From positions 1 to 63,497 of the forward strand of contig DASZWQ010000054.1 of assembly GCA_035546535.1 (NCBI GenBank): a stretch of DNA of 63,497 nt, in the 5' to 3' direction. A program made the translations under genes and the position numbers. The notes under the pieces were generated by a model. The model ran no database searches and was not told where the DNA came from. It was given only the letters and a program-made list of their open reading frames with translations. This document shows, one piece after another, positions 17,326 to 27,700 of this stretch; the stretch's first letter is position 1, and each line of letters begins with the position of its first letter. The DNA is from Pirellulales bacterium (GTDB lineage: Bacteria; Planctomycetota; Planctomycetia; Pirellulales; JACPPG01).

Positions 17326-17745
17326 ATGGCCGAGATCAAGCTCTATCAGGGCTACCCGCCGAATAGCGGCCGCATTCCCAAGCCCGACACGCCGGTGCAG
17401 CCCAACATCGTCACGGTGAAAAACGGCCGGCCCGTGAAATATCCTGGCTGCGAAGGGATCGGGGTGCGCGTGGTGCACCCCTCGAACCCGGAAGCGCCGG
17501 CGGAAAATTTCGGCCAGGTGATATTCTTCGTCCCACCCCACGTGGTACTGCCGGCCAATAGCCATGAAAGCGAAGAGAGCTACTACATCCTGCGCGGCCG
17601 GGGCGTGATGAAGTTGGCTGGGCGGCGCGTGGACGTCGAGCCGGGCATGTTCATTCATTTGCCGCCGTGGTGCGAGCACGGCATCGAGAACACCGGCGAC
17701 GAGAGCCTGGACGTGCTGATCACGACCGCGCCACCTCATCCGTAA
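17326..17745 (+). CDS. Cupin-domain protein
   Basis: A 139-aa single-domain cupin. Motif 1 region reads NSHESEESYYILRGRG and motif 2 PPWCEHGIENTGDE. Compared with the usual H-S-H-P-H-E-E pattern, the first His is Asn and the last is Ser, so only one motif-1 His (with the Glu) and the motif-2 His remain as metal ligands. Metal binding may therefore be weak or changed. The function is unknown; its position after the SDR gene hints at a small catabolic unit. The ATG at 17326 has no strong ribosome-binding site. Confidence 0.8.
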   Translation: MAEIKLYQGYPPNSGRIPKPDTPVQPNIVTVKNGRPVKYPGCEGIGVRVVHPSNPEAPAENFGQVIFFVPPHVVLPANSHESEESYYILRGRGVMKLAGRRVDVEPGMFIHLPPWCEHGIENTGDESLDVLITTAPPHP

Positions 17746-18012
17746 CGATTAGGGAACCTTGGTGAACCCGACAGCCCCCAAGCGCTGCCGAGGATGGTGG
17801 GTGCGGGGCGACGATCATGGGCGTGGCTCGTAATACGCCAGAATGTCGGCACGAATCTCTGGCGAAAAGCTTGCTTGCGAGAGAATTTGCTGCCATCATC
17901 GTAGCCCAGGCGCGGATGCCGGTCTTGGGCAAGGCCGACCGCGCCCGCACACCTAATACGCCGCGCTTGGCCAGCTGCGCAGAGGCAAGCCGGTTCCCTC
18001 CTGAGGTCCCTG

Positions 18013-19674
18013 ATGGCGAACACGTTGACCCCTGCCAGCGCGCAGCCGCACGTCGAGTCGCATTCGCCGGAACTGGCTCCCTGGCCCGGTTCGCACGACA
18101 TGCCGCGCTGGAACCTCGGGCCGCTCGTGGATGCGCCGCATTTCACGTGGCGCAACTGGGCGGCAATGCTGGGCCCCGGGCTGTTGATGGGGGGCGCCGC
18201 GATCGGCGGCGGCGAATGGCTGATGGGCCCGGCGGTCACGGCGCGCTACGGCGGGGCGCTGATGTGGCTGGCCACGCTGAGCATCCTGGGCCAGGTCGTC
18301 TACAACCTGGAAATCAGCCGCTACACGCTGTACACGGGTGAACCAATCTTTACGGGCAAATTTCGGTCGCTGCCCGGGCCGCATTTCTGGTTGTTCGCTT
18401 ACCTGCTGCTCGATTTCGGTTCCGTGTTTCCGTACCTGGCGGCCAACGCCGCGACGCCGCTGGCGGCCGTGATCCTCGGAAAGATCCCCGTAGCTACCGA
18501 GATCTGGACGACCGTGCATCTGTTCGGCCGGGAATATGAACTGACGCAGGCGGCCTTGATCCAGGGGCTGGCCTATGGCGTGTTCCTTGGCTCGCTGTTG
18601 CCGCTTGTCTTCGGGGGCAAAATCTACAACGCGCTGAAGTGGGTGATGACGTTCAAGATCGTCACCGTGTTCGGCTTTTTAATCTTCCTCGCCATTTTCT
18701 TTTCGACCTGGTCGACGTGGCGCGAAATCGGCCTGGGATTCTTCCGCTTCGGCACCGTGCCCGTACACGGAGCCGTCGATGACGCCGTCGATAATATCTT
18801 CCTCTCGCTGTTGCGCGGTGACGGGTTTCCGCAAATCGATCTGGCCACGATCGGTCTGCTGGCCGCTTTCGCGGCGATTGCGGGACAAGGCGGGCTCACG
18901 AACTCGGCCTTGAGCAACTACACGCGCGACCAGGGGTGGGGCATGGGCTTTCACGTCGGCGCCATCCCCAGCGTCGTCGGGGGACGGAATATTTCGCTTT
19001 CCCACGTCGGCATGGTCTTCGATGTCACGCCGGAATCGCTGTCACGCTGGCGGCGCTGGTACCGGCACCTGATGCGCGACCAGCTCGTCGTGTGGATGCC
19101 CGCCTGCTTCATCGGACTCGCGCTACCGAGCATGTTGAGCGTGCAATTCCTGGCGCGCGGGACGCGGGCCGACGAATGGGCCGCGGCCGGAATGACCGCC
19201 GATGGCGTACGCGACCACGTCGGCAGTTCCAGCTGGGGGCCGGCGGCGGGCAACGCCTTCTGGTACATGACGTTGTTCTGCGGCTTTTTGGTGCTCGCGC
19301 CGTCGATGGCCTCGACCATTGACGGCATTGTCCGCCGCTGGGTCGACGTGCTGTGGACCTCGAGCGCCCGGTTACGCCAATGGGAAACCAAACGCATCCG
19401 CAACCTGTATTTCTACGTGCTCAGCGGTTACTCCGTCTTTGGGCTGGCCCTACTGGCCTGGGGCAAACCGGTGCAGCTATTGGTCGTGGCCAGCAACATC
19501 TTGAACTTCGCGCTGGGATTCAGTTGCTTCCACGTCCTGGTGGTGAACTGCACGCTGCTGCCCCGCGCGCTGCGTCCGAATTGGTTCATGCGCAGTGTGC
19601 TGGTATTTTCCGGCGTCTTCTTTCTAGTGCTGGCCATCGTCCAGGCGCTGAAGTCCGCCGGCATCCTGCAATAG
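18013..19674 (+). CDS. Nramp-related membrane transporter lacking the canonical metal motif
   Basis: A 553-aa polytopic membrane protein of the APC/Nramp-like group, with about 11-12 hydrophobic helices after a 50-residue hydrophilic N-terminus. Helix 1 reads GPGLLMGGAAIGGGEWL near residues 53-70. The canonical Nramp DPGN metal-binding motif is replaced by GGGE. A later FAAIAGQGGLTNSALSNYTRDQGW segment is characteristic of this Nramp-like group. The substrate is unlikely to be the usual Mn/Fe. The neighbouring MFS transporter gene starts 61 bp after the stop. Confidence 0.75.
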   Translation: MANTLTPASAQPHVESHSPELAPWPGSHDMPRWNLGPLVDAPHFTWRNWAAMLGPGLLMGGAAIGGGEWLMGPAVTARYGGALMWLATLSILGQVVYNLEISRYTLYTGEPIFTGKFRSLPGPHFWLFAYLLLDFGSVFPYLAANAATPLAAVILGKIPVATEIWTTVHLFGREYELTQAALIQGLAYGVFLGSLLPLVFGGKIYNALKWVMTFKIVTVFGFLIFLAIFFSTWSTWREIGLGFFRFGTVPVHGAVDDAVDNIFLSLLRGDGFPQIDLATIGLLAAFAAIAGQGGLTNSALSNYTRDQGWGMGFHVGAIPSVVGGRNISLSHVGMVFDVTPESLSRWRRWYRHLMRDQLVVWMPACFIGLALPSMLSVQFLARGTRADEWAAAGMTADGVRDHVGSSSWGPAAGNAFWYMTLFCGFLVLAPSMASTIDGIVRRWVDVLWTSSARLRQWETKRIRNLYFYVLSGYSVFGLALLAWGKPVQLLVVASNILNFALGFSCFHVLVVNCTLLPRALRPNWFMRSVLVFSGVFFLVLAIVQALKSAGILQ

Positions 19675-19735
19675 CGCGCGTGCGCCGCGAACCCGCCTCG
19701 AAACCTCCTGCTGATCGTCCCGTCGAAAGCAACTC

Positions 19736-21175
19736 ATGTCGCAAGCAAAGACTCCCTGGTATCGCGAGCTGAACCGCTATCACTGGTTCGTGCTGACCGT
19801 GGCGGCGCTCGGCTGGCTTTTCGACACGATGGACCAGCAGTTGTTCACGCTGGCGCGCAAGCCGGCCATGCAAGAACTGCTGGCCGTGCCCGCCCCCGAA
19901 AACGAAACCAGCCAACAGGCCGAAGTGCGCAAACAGGCGTTCGCCAAGAACGTGGCCGATTACGGCGGCTACGCCACGTCGATCTTCTTGATCGGCTGGG
20001 CCAGCGGCGGGCTGGCCTTTGGCGTCCTGGGAGATCGCATCGGCCGGGCCCGCACCATGCTCCTCACGATCCTCATCTACTCGCTGTTCACGGGCCTTAG
20101 CGCTTTTTCACGCGGGTTCTGGGACTTCGCCTTCTACCGCTTTCTGACCGGCTTGGGCGTGGGCGGCGAATTCGCGGTGGGCGTGGCTCTCGTGGCCGAA
20201 GTAATGCCTGACACGGCGCGCCCCTATGCGCTGGGACTCTTGCAGGCGCTCTCGGCCGTCGGGAATATCACGGCAGCGGTCATCAACATTGCCCTTGGGC
20301 AAATGCAGGAGTCTGGGATCTTCGGCGGCATCGAGCTCTTTGGCACGAAGCTCACCGCCTGGCGATTGATGTTCGTCGTGGGCACGGTTCCGGCGCTACT
20401 GGCGCTATTGATCCGGCGGCGGCTCAAGGAGCCCGAGCGCTGGCAGGCCCTGGCGAACGAAGGCGGGGCTGCCAGGCAGCTAGGCTCGTACGGCCAGTTG
20501 TTTGGCGACGCGCGGTGGCGCAAGAACGCATTTATTGGTCTATGTCTCGCGTTCTCGGGCGTGGTGGGGTTGTGGGGGATCGGCTTTTTCGCCCCCGACC
20601 TGGTGCGCAGCGTGTTCACTCAGCACTTCAACGACCTGGTGGTCGACGGCCGGCACCTGACGCACGAGGAGGTCGAGGCCAAGCTGTTTCTGTGGACCGG
20701 CATCAACTCGATCATGCAGAACCTGGGCGGATTTCTTGGTATTTACGCTTTTAGCATCGTCACGCACTGGATCGGGCGGCGCAGCTCGTTCGTCATCTCG
20801 TTCCTGGCGGCGCTCGCCAGCACGGCCTTCTTCTTCTGGTACGTCGATCAGCTCAGCGACATGTTCTGGATGACGCCGCTGATGGGCTTTTGTCAACTGG
20901 CGCTCTTCGGTGGCTACGCCATCTATTTCCCCGAGCTGTTTCCCACGCGGCTGCGCAGCACCGGTGTGTCGTTCTGCTACAACGTGGGGCGCTTCATCGC
21001 GGCAGTAGGGCCGTACATGCTCGCCAAGCTGACGAGCGAGGTCTTCACCAAGGCCCACGGCTACGAGCGCGAACCGATGCGCTATGCCGGCGTGGTGATG
21101 TGCTGCGTCTTCCTGCTCGGCCTGGCCGTCCTGCCGTTCGCCCCCGAAACCAAGGGACGACCACTGCCGGAGTGA
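19736..21175 (+). CDS. MFS transporter, metabolite:H+ symporter type
   Basis: A 479-aa major facilitator with 12 predicted helices. The loop 2-3 signature is GVLGDRIGRARTM, and GVGGEFAVGVALVAEVMPDTAR is typical of the MHS and aromatic-acid symporter groups. A hydrophilic insertion (about residues 295-325, HFNDLVVDGRHLTHEEVEAK) lies in the second half between helices. The C-terminus ends FAPETKGRPLPE. The substrate is not readable; organic acids are the commonest in this group. It forms a likely pair with the Nramp-like gene upstream. Confidence 0.85.
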   Translation: MSQAKTPWYRELNRYHWFVLTVAALGWLFDTMDQQLFTLARKPAMQELLAVPAPENETSQQAEVRKQAFAKNVADYGGYATSIFLIGWASGGLAFGVLGDRIGRARTMLLTILIYSLFTGLSAFSRGFWDFAFYRFLTGLGVGGEFAVGVALVAEVMPDTARPYALGLLQALSAVGNITAAVINIALGQMQESGIFGGIELFGTKLTAWRLMFVVGTVPALLALLIRRRLKEPERWQALANEGGAARQLGSYGQLFGDARWRKNAFIGLCLAFSGVVGLWGIGFFAPDLVRSVFTQHFNDLVVDGRHLTHEEVEAKLFLWTGINSIMQNLGGFLGIYAFSIVTHWIGRRSSFVISFLAALASTAFFFWYVDQLSDMFWMTPLMGFCQLALFGGYAIYFPELFPTRLRSTGVSFCYNVGRFIAAVGPYMLAKLTSEVFTKAHGYEREPMRYAGVVMCCVFLLGLAVLPFAPETKGRPLPE

Positions 21176-21308
21176 AGTGCTGATCGCGAAGTGATGAGTG
21201 ATGAGCGGAAGGAAATCTGCATTTCGCTCAGCACTCAGCACTCATCGCTTAGCACTTGCGGCGCGATAGCGACGCAATTATCGCACGGCGTGCAGCACAG
21301 GCGGGTGC

Positions 21309-22703
21309 TTAATACACCCAATTCCAGCCGGCGGTCATCAGCCAGCTCTGGCCCAGTTGCGGGCCGTGGAGGTTTTGGAACGCAGGCGCGCCCGCCTCGA
21401 CCGAAATGCGCTGGCCAGGTAGTCGGGTATTGGGCAGGAACAGGTTCACACCGAAGAGCAAGTCCAACCGGTTACCACCCTGCAGGAGCGGATCGTTCGT
21501 GGGCGAAAGCGCCTGATCCAAACGCGGATCGGCGTTGCGCACGCCGTCCCACCACTGCCAGTCCAGCCGGAATGACGTGCTCAGGCGCTCGCCGAAGCGC
21601 CGCGAGATCCAGCTCGTCAGGTCGACCTGGTCGCCCAATCGATAATCGAGCCGGTTGCTGCCGGTGCGCACGGTGCCGATGCTCTGCACGCCCCAGGTCC
21701 ACTGATCGGTCTGGCCGCGATACGTCAGCCCCGGCAGGATGTCGTACGTGCCGGAACCGGTGCGGATGACGTAAGGCAGGTTCGGCAGCGTCGGCGATGG
21801 TTGATCCGACTGCGAATCGAGGAAACCGACGGGGAAGTTCATGCCGAAGTTCGAGTGAATCTGCTGCCGGTTCCCACGCCACAAGACGTACATGCCCGAG
21901 ATCGTGATATCGGCCGGTTCGGTAAATCCTGTGCGGAAGTCGGCGCCGCCGGTTTGCGTGTAATCGAGGTTCGAGTGCTGGAACGGCAACTGGCCGAAGA
22001 TCGTCAAATCGTCGGTGACGCCGTACTGCAGGATCAGCAAATTGCGGTTGGTTTCCAAGTGAGTCGGCGTGAAGGGGTAAACCGCGCCCACCGAGGCGTC
22101 GCTCACTTTGTGCGAGCCCACGAAGTTGTCGTTGAACGATTGATAATTGAAGCGGTACGAGAACAGGAACTGGCCGCTGCGGAGCGTGGCATCTTGCGTC
22201 ACGCCGATCGGCGCCAGGCCGTCGGGCCGCCACAGGTCAATCGCCTGGTTCAGTAGCGCGTCGCGAATGGGAATCGAATCGGCCGTAGCCAAGGGGGCGC
22301 GGTACGGCACAGTGACGTCGGGCTGGAATATGCCCGTCGGTGGCGGCACCAGCGAATACTCGAGCACGAGGGGCGCGACCGGGGGCGCCGCCGGCTGTGC
22401 GTAATCACCCCAATTGGCCGGCTTGGGATCGGCTGGTGGCGCGACCATCGGCGGCAGTACGTTTTGCGGCATTACCAGCGAGTTGCCGGAAGGCGTTTTC
22501 TCAATGAGCGGAGTGCCGGTGGCCATGTTCGGCGGAGCTGCATGGGCGCCGGAACTCTTGAGCGGCGGAATCGGCGTCGGCGGCGCCGGCCCGGTAATGA
22601 CCGGAGCCGGAATCGGCACCTGCGCAAGCGCCGCGGCGCAGCACAGCCAGCCGCCTAACAGGCCGGTAAGCACGATCCAGCGGATGAGTCGTGTGGAGCT
22701 CAT
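21309..22703 (-). CDS. Outer-membrane beta-barrel protein (transporter-like)
   Basis: A 464-aa exported protein starting MSSTRLIRWIVL with a signal peptide ending near AAALAQ. A Pro-rich linker follows (about residues 28-130), then a region of alternating beta strands that ends in the aromatic C-terminus AGWNWVY, typical of outer-membrane barrels. It resembles barrel proteins annotated as MetA/phenol-degradation-type or putative transporters, though I cannot assign a substrate. The ATG at 22703 is two bases beyond the stop of the upstream TolC gene, so it is almost certainly the last gene of the efflux operon. Confidence 0.72.
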   Translation of the reverse strand: MSSTRLIRWIVLTGLLGGWLCCAAALAQVPIPAPVITGPAPPTPIPPLKSSGAHAAPPNMATGTPLIEKTPSGNSLVMPQNVLPPMVAPPADPKPANWGDYAQPAAPPVAPLVLEYSLVPPPTGIFQPDVTVPYRAPLATADSIPIRDALLNQAIDLWRPDGLAPIGVTQDATLRSGQFLFSYRFNYQSFNDNFVGSHKVSDASVGAVYPFTPTHLETNRNLLILQYGVTDDLTIFGQLPFQHSNLDYTQTGGADFRTGFTEPADITISGMYVLWRGNRQQIHSNFGMNFPVGFLDSQSDQPSPTLPNLPYVIRTGSGTYDILPGLTYRGQTDQWTWGVQSIGTVRTGSNRLDYRLGDQVDLTSWISRRFGERLSTSFRLDWQWWDGVRNADPRLDQALSPTNDPLLQGGNRLDLLFGVNLFLPNTRLPGQRISVEAGAPAFQNLHGPQLGQSWLMTAGWNWVY

Positions 22704-22705
22704 AC

Positions 22706-24556
22706 TCACCTCGGCGGTTGCTCCACGGGTTGCAGGTTGGGGGGCAGATCGTCGAGCGTCAGATTCAGCTCGCTGAGCGATTCGGCTTGCAGCAGCCGCG
22801 CCAGATCGGCCACGGCCACCCACTGGTTGGTCAGCAGCACGATGTAACCGGCCAGGCCCGTCGTCAGGTTCTGCTGCGCGACGATAATGTCACCAAAGCC
22901 GACGTTCCCTTGCTTGCCGCGGGCCTGCTCGCCTTCCTGTTGATAGCGCGTGTAGACGCCGCGATAGGCGCGCGTCAGGTCAGGCAGGTACTGTTCGCGG
23001 TTGTACTGCAAAAGGATGCGGCTGGTCTCGAAACGCGTGAAGGCGTCGACCAGCTGCGCCGTCAGATCGTATTCGACGCGGCGGATGTCCTCGGTCGTGC
23101 GGATCACATTCGCGGCCGCCGACATGATGTTGCCGCGATTGCGATCCCACAACGGTAGCGGCACCCCAAACTGAATGTTGTACGTCGTGCGCGGCGTCGT
23201 AGGGGTGGTAAAGTCGCGTTGAAACGTGCCGTACAGATTGATGTCCGGGATCGGGGTGACTTGCTCAAATCGCTGCTGGATACGGGCCTGGCCTTGCGTA
23301 AACACGGCCTGCCGCAAGAGCGGATGGACGTTCAGCATGCGAATCAGGGCCGCGTCGTACGACAGCCGAGGGACGGGCATCTCGGCGCTCCCCTGCAGTC
23401 GCGTCAGCGGCAGGCCAGGCATGCCCAGTGTTACGCCCAGAGTTTTCCAGGCCGCCACATAGTTCATCTGCGCTTGGACGAGCGCCGTCCGCGCCGCCAC
23501 GGCCAGGCTGCGCAATTGCGCGGGTTCGTACGGCGTGACGACCCCCACTTTCAGCTTGTCGTCCTGGATGCGATACACCTCGGCGGTGAAGCGGACCAGG
23601 GCTTCGTTGATCGTGATGCTTTCCTGAGCCACCAGCACGGCGAAATAATTCTGCTTGACCTGCGCCATCAGATCGACGCGCGCTTGCCGCAGTGCTAACT
23701 GCGCATTCGTTACGTCGACGTTAGCGACCGAGCGGGCCAGGCCCAGCTTGTTGGCAGTCTTAATGACTTGCGTGCCGAATACGCCCTGGTAGTTGCGCGT
23801 GCCGGCCGAACCAACCGTATCAGCCTCGTAACCGAGCACCGGGTTGGGATAAACGCCGGCCTGGATCGCCTGACCCATCGCCACGGTGACATCGGCCTGG
23901 GCTTGCGCGATGATCGGGCTGTTGGCCAGCGCGATCTGCTCCAGCTCAGAAAGCGAAAACACCCGCCGCGGATCAACCGGCGGCAGCAGCTTGGGCATCG
24001 GCGGCAGATCCGGGAACAGCGTGTCGATCGCCTGCAAGCGTGCCTCGGGCTGGCTGAGCGGCGGCAGCCACAGTGGCGGCACGTTCGTGCCCGGCAATTC
24101 CGCCGGGATTTGCAACCGCTCGGTCAACGAGGGAGTGTGCGGCCCTCCCGGGTCGACAGGTCGAGGAATTTCTTCTTGGTACGTTACAGGCACCGGACCA
24201 GCACCGGTCGCCGCTGCGCGCTCGCGACCCGCAATGGGAACACCACGGCCGGGCGCCGTGCCATAAGCGTGAACGACGCGCGCCGACGGCTGCGACGGCA
24301 ATGTGGCGCTGGTCGTCTCGACAGGCGGCAGGCGGCGAACGATTGCGGCGTCGTACGACGGGCCGGCGGCCTGCTGCGGGCGAGGCGCCGCTTGCTGGCG
24401 ATCCGACGCAGGCGGCTGCGCCACCGCCGCGTTGCCAGTCGCCAGCACAAGCGCGCAGCAGCACGCGACCGAGCGCCACGAAGGGCCCGGCCGCACGGCG
24501 TCCGGCGTTTTCCATCGACTGGTTTCGGTCACACGATACCCTGCGCGATCGAGCAC
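22706..24556 (-). CDS. TolC-family outer-membrane efflux protein
   Basis: Outer-membrane channel for the RND pump encoded upstream. The 616-aa product has a basic, hydrophobic export segment (SVACCCALVLATGNAAVAQ, residues 31-49) and about 150 residues of Pro/Ala/Gln-rich linker. Two OEP coiled-coil repeats follow, e.g. LALRQARVDLMAQVKQNYFA and an echo near residues 490-560. The GTG at 24556 gives a long pre-signal segment; a GTG at 24533 (VTETSRWK) is an alternative start. The TolC gene ends 2 bp before the barrel gene. Confidence 0.86.
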   Translation of the reverse strand: MLDRAGYRVTETSRWKTPDAVRPGPSWRSVACCCALVLATGNAAVAQPPASDRQQAAPRPQQAAGPSYDAAIVRRLPPVETTSATLPSQPSARVVHAYGTAPGRGVPIAGRERAAATGAGPVPVTYQEEIPRPVDPGGPHTPSLTERLQIPAELPGTNVPPLWLPPLSQPEARLQAIDTLFPDLPPMPKLLPPVDPRRVFSLSELEQIALANSPIIAQAQADVTVAMGQAIQAGVYPNPVLGYEADTVGSAGTRNYQGVFGTQVIKTANKLGLARSVANVDVTNAQLALRQARVDLMAQVKQNYFAVLVAQESITINEALVRFTAEVYRIQDDKLKVGVVTPYEPAQLRSLAVAARTALVQAQMNYVAAWKTLGVTLGMPGLPLTRLQGSAEMPVPRLSYDAALIRMLNVHPLLRQAVFTQGQARIQQRFEQVTPIPDINLYGTFQRDFTTPTTPRTTYNIQFGVPLPLWDRNRGNIMSAAANVIRTTEDIRRVEYDLTAQLVDAFTRFETSRILLQYNREQYLPDLTRAYRGVYTRYQQEGEQARGKQGNVGFGDIIVAQQNLTTGLAGYIVLLTNQWVAVADLARLLQAESLSELNLTLDDLPPNLQPVEQPPR

Positions 24557-24790
24557 GACCGGCGCTCGTGAGCTCTCTTTTCGGACGACGATCGTCCGGA
24601 GCGCCGCGTGCTAGCGAGTTGCGGCGCGCGCGATAGCCCCGGAATACGACCCTTCCGACGAGGAAGAGTTGCATGCTACTTCTCGCTTTATCGGTGGCGC
24701 CAGCGCGGCAGGATTAAACGGATTTTCCGCCAATCGGCAGAGGGGGAGAAAGGCGCAGATTGAGCAAGAAGAACGCTCGAGCGCCGAACA

Positions 24791-27700
24791 TTACTCGTGC
24801 GAGAAACCGCCGCCCGTTTGCGGCGGATCGCGATGCCCATAGAAGCTGTAAAGAATCGGCATCAGATAGCGTGTGAGTAGCAGCGTTGCAATCATGCTGC
24901 CCACGACCACGATGGCCAGCGGCTTTTGCGATTGCGCGCCGATCCGGGTCGAGATGGCGGCCGGCAGCAAGCCAAAAATCGCGGTGAGGGCCGTCATCAT
25001 AACGGGCCGGACGCGGCGTTCCGCCCCTTGCATGATCGCGGCCCGCAGCGGCAGCCCTTCGTGGCGCAGTTGATTGAAGCTCGATACCAGCAAGAGGCCG
25101 TCCATGATGGCGACGCCGAAAATCGACGTGAAGCCGACGGCGGCGGCAATGCTGAAATTCGTTCCGGTAAGGAAGAGTGCCCAGATGCCCCCCAGCGACA
25201 GCGCCAGCACGTTGGCCAAGACAACAAGCGCGTCCAACAAGGACCGGAACGCGAGGAAGAGCAAGATGAATACCAGCACGAGCGACAAGGGGACGATAAT
25301 CATCAAGCGGCGCTCGCCTTCCTGCATCTGTTGAAACTCGCCACTCCATTCGGTGCGATAGCCCTTAGGAATGAGCGGTTCGACCTTGGCCTGCGCGTCG
25401 TCCACGGCGCTGGCCAGATCGCGCCCGCGCACGCCGAACTTCACGGCCACCAGCCGGCTGCCCTCCTCGCGGGCGATCGTCGAAGCGCCGGGGCGCACGA
25501 ACTGGCCGTCCGGATCGAGGCGGTCATCGGCAGCATCGCCCAGCGGCGTGATCAAGTCGCCCAGGCGCTCGCGGGGCGTAGTGGTCGCTTCGAGCGAGGT
25601 GGAACCGCGAATGCTGCCGGTCGGCGTGGGCGTCGACTTGCTGGAACCCTTCGAGGCGATGCCAACTGATACGCCCGAGATGGGCGCGCCTGCCGTGCCG
25701 GCCTGCGTTCCTTCGGTCACCTGGTGGCTCGTGACGTCGACGGGGATGTCGAGAATGTCGCTTTCGTCCTCACGCAAGCGAAGGGGCCAGCGAATGGTGA
25801 TATCGAAGGACTTCTCTCCTTCGATCATCTGCGACACGGTTTTGCCGCCGATGGCCGTCTGGATAACGTTGTGTACGTCGGCCACGCTGATGTTCCACAG
25901 CGAGCATTTCTGGCGGTCGATCGGCAGCTCGACATTGCACTGACCCCGGATGCGGTACAGGCCGACGTCCTTCACGCCTGGTATGCCGACGAGTGCCGAC
26001 ACGACCTGGTTGCCGATTTTCTCCAATTCGTCGAGATCGTTACCGATGATCTTCACCGAGTTCTCGCCCTGCACGCCCGAGAGGACCTCCAGCACGTTGT
26101 CGCGAATGACCTGGGAAAAGTTCCAGTTCACGCCCGGCACCGCTTCGTTGAGTTCGGCGCTGATGGCGGCAACGAGTTCGGGCTTGGTGCGGGCGCGCTT
26201 GCCGCCCCACCAGCCGTCGCGATCGACTTCGGCCGGCCACTCGGGCTGCGGTTTGAGCGGCACGAAGAATTCGGCGCTGTAGAAACCCGTCGGGTCGACG
26301 CCGGAATCGGGCCGCCCCACTTGGCAGACGACCGACTCGACTTCGGGATACTTGCGCAGGATGGCACGGGCGAGCCGAGCTTGCTCGGAATTCTGATCGA
26401 GCGAGATGCTGACGGGGAAGATGCCGCGAATCCAGATGTGCCCTTCTTCCAGGGGCGGGATGAACTCGCGCCCCAAGTTCGGCAAAAGCAAGACAGTCAG
26501 TACGATCAAGCCGCCAAAGCCCCCCACGGCCAGCCAGCGATTATTGAGCAATCGTTCGAGCTGCCTCAAGTAACCGCGTTTCAGAAACGCGACGAGCCAA
26601 TTGTCGCGCGCAGGCTGCAGGTTCCGAAACAACAAGAGACACAAGACCGGAGCGATCGTCACGGCCAGCAGCAGTGCGCCGGCCAAGGCAAAGGCGTACG
26701 TTTCGGCCATGGGGCGGAACAGTTGCCCCTCGGCCCCTTTCATCGTGAACAGCGGCAACAGCGCGCAGACCATGATCAGGGTCGAGAAGAGCAAACTGCG
26801 CTCGACCTCGTGCGCCGCGCGGACGATGCGGTCCTTGAGCGACAGGTTCGCGTACTTGCCCGCGCTGAGCACGCGGTAGATGTTCTCGACCATGATCACG
26901 GTCGAGTCGACGATGATGCCGAAGTCGACGGCGCCGATCGACAGCAGGTTTGCCGACTCGTTGCGAGCGTACAACGCGCCGAAAGCAAACAGCAGGGCCA
27001 GCGGCAGGTTCAGCGCGATGATGAGCGCGCTGCGCACATTGCTGAGGAACATCAGCAAGATCACGCTTACCAGCAAGATGCCGACGATCAGGTTTTCTTC
27101 CACGGTCTCGGTCGTGGCATTGATCAGGTCCGCGCGATCGTAAAAGGGCTCGATCCGCACGCCGGGCGGCAGCCGGCCCGGAGTGGTGTTGAGCTCTTCG
27201 ATCTTGGCCTGCACCAATCGCAGGGCAGGAAGCGATTCGGCCCCCTTGCGCAACAGCACCAGTCCCTGCACCACCTCGTCCTCGTCATCCCAGATCGTGT
27301 TTCCCTGGGCATCGAGCAGCCGGCCATGCGCGTCTTCCTCGGGACGGCTCAGCGCCACTTTGCCCAGGCGCGTCTGGTTGCTGACCACCACTCCCTGCGC
27401 GGACTCCGTTTCGCCGGGCTTGAGCGGCCCGCCTTCGACGATGTCGCCCACGCGTACCGGCAAGTTGTTGGTCGAAGCGAGCACGATCTCGCGAATCTGG
27501 CGCAGCCGACGCTGCTCCTCATTGCGCAAGTAACGGGCGCCTTCCTCGGCGCTATCCATGGTCAAGATGCGCTGCATCGGGTCGCGGCCACGACCGATCA
27601 GCCCCAGCCCACGCACGACGGCGGCCGTCTCCCCCTGGATCATATAATCGCCGCTGACATTGTCATTGCTCTTGGCGATCGCGGCCTGCAATTGTTCGAG

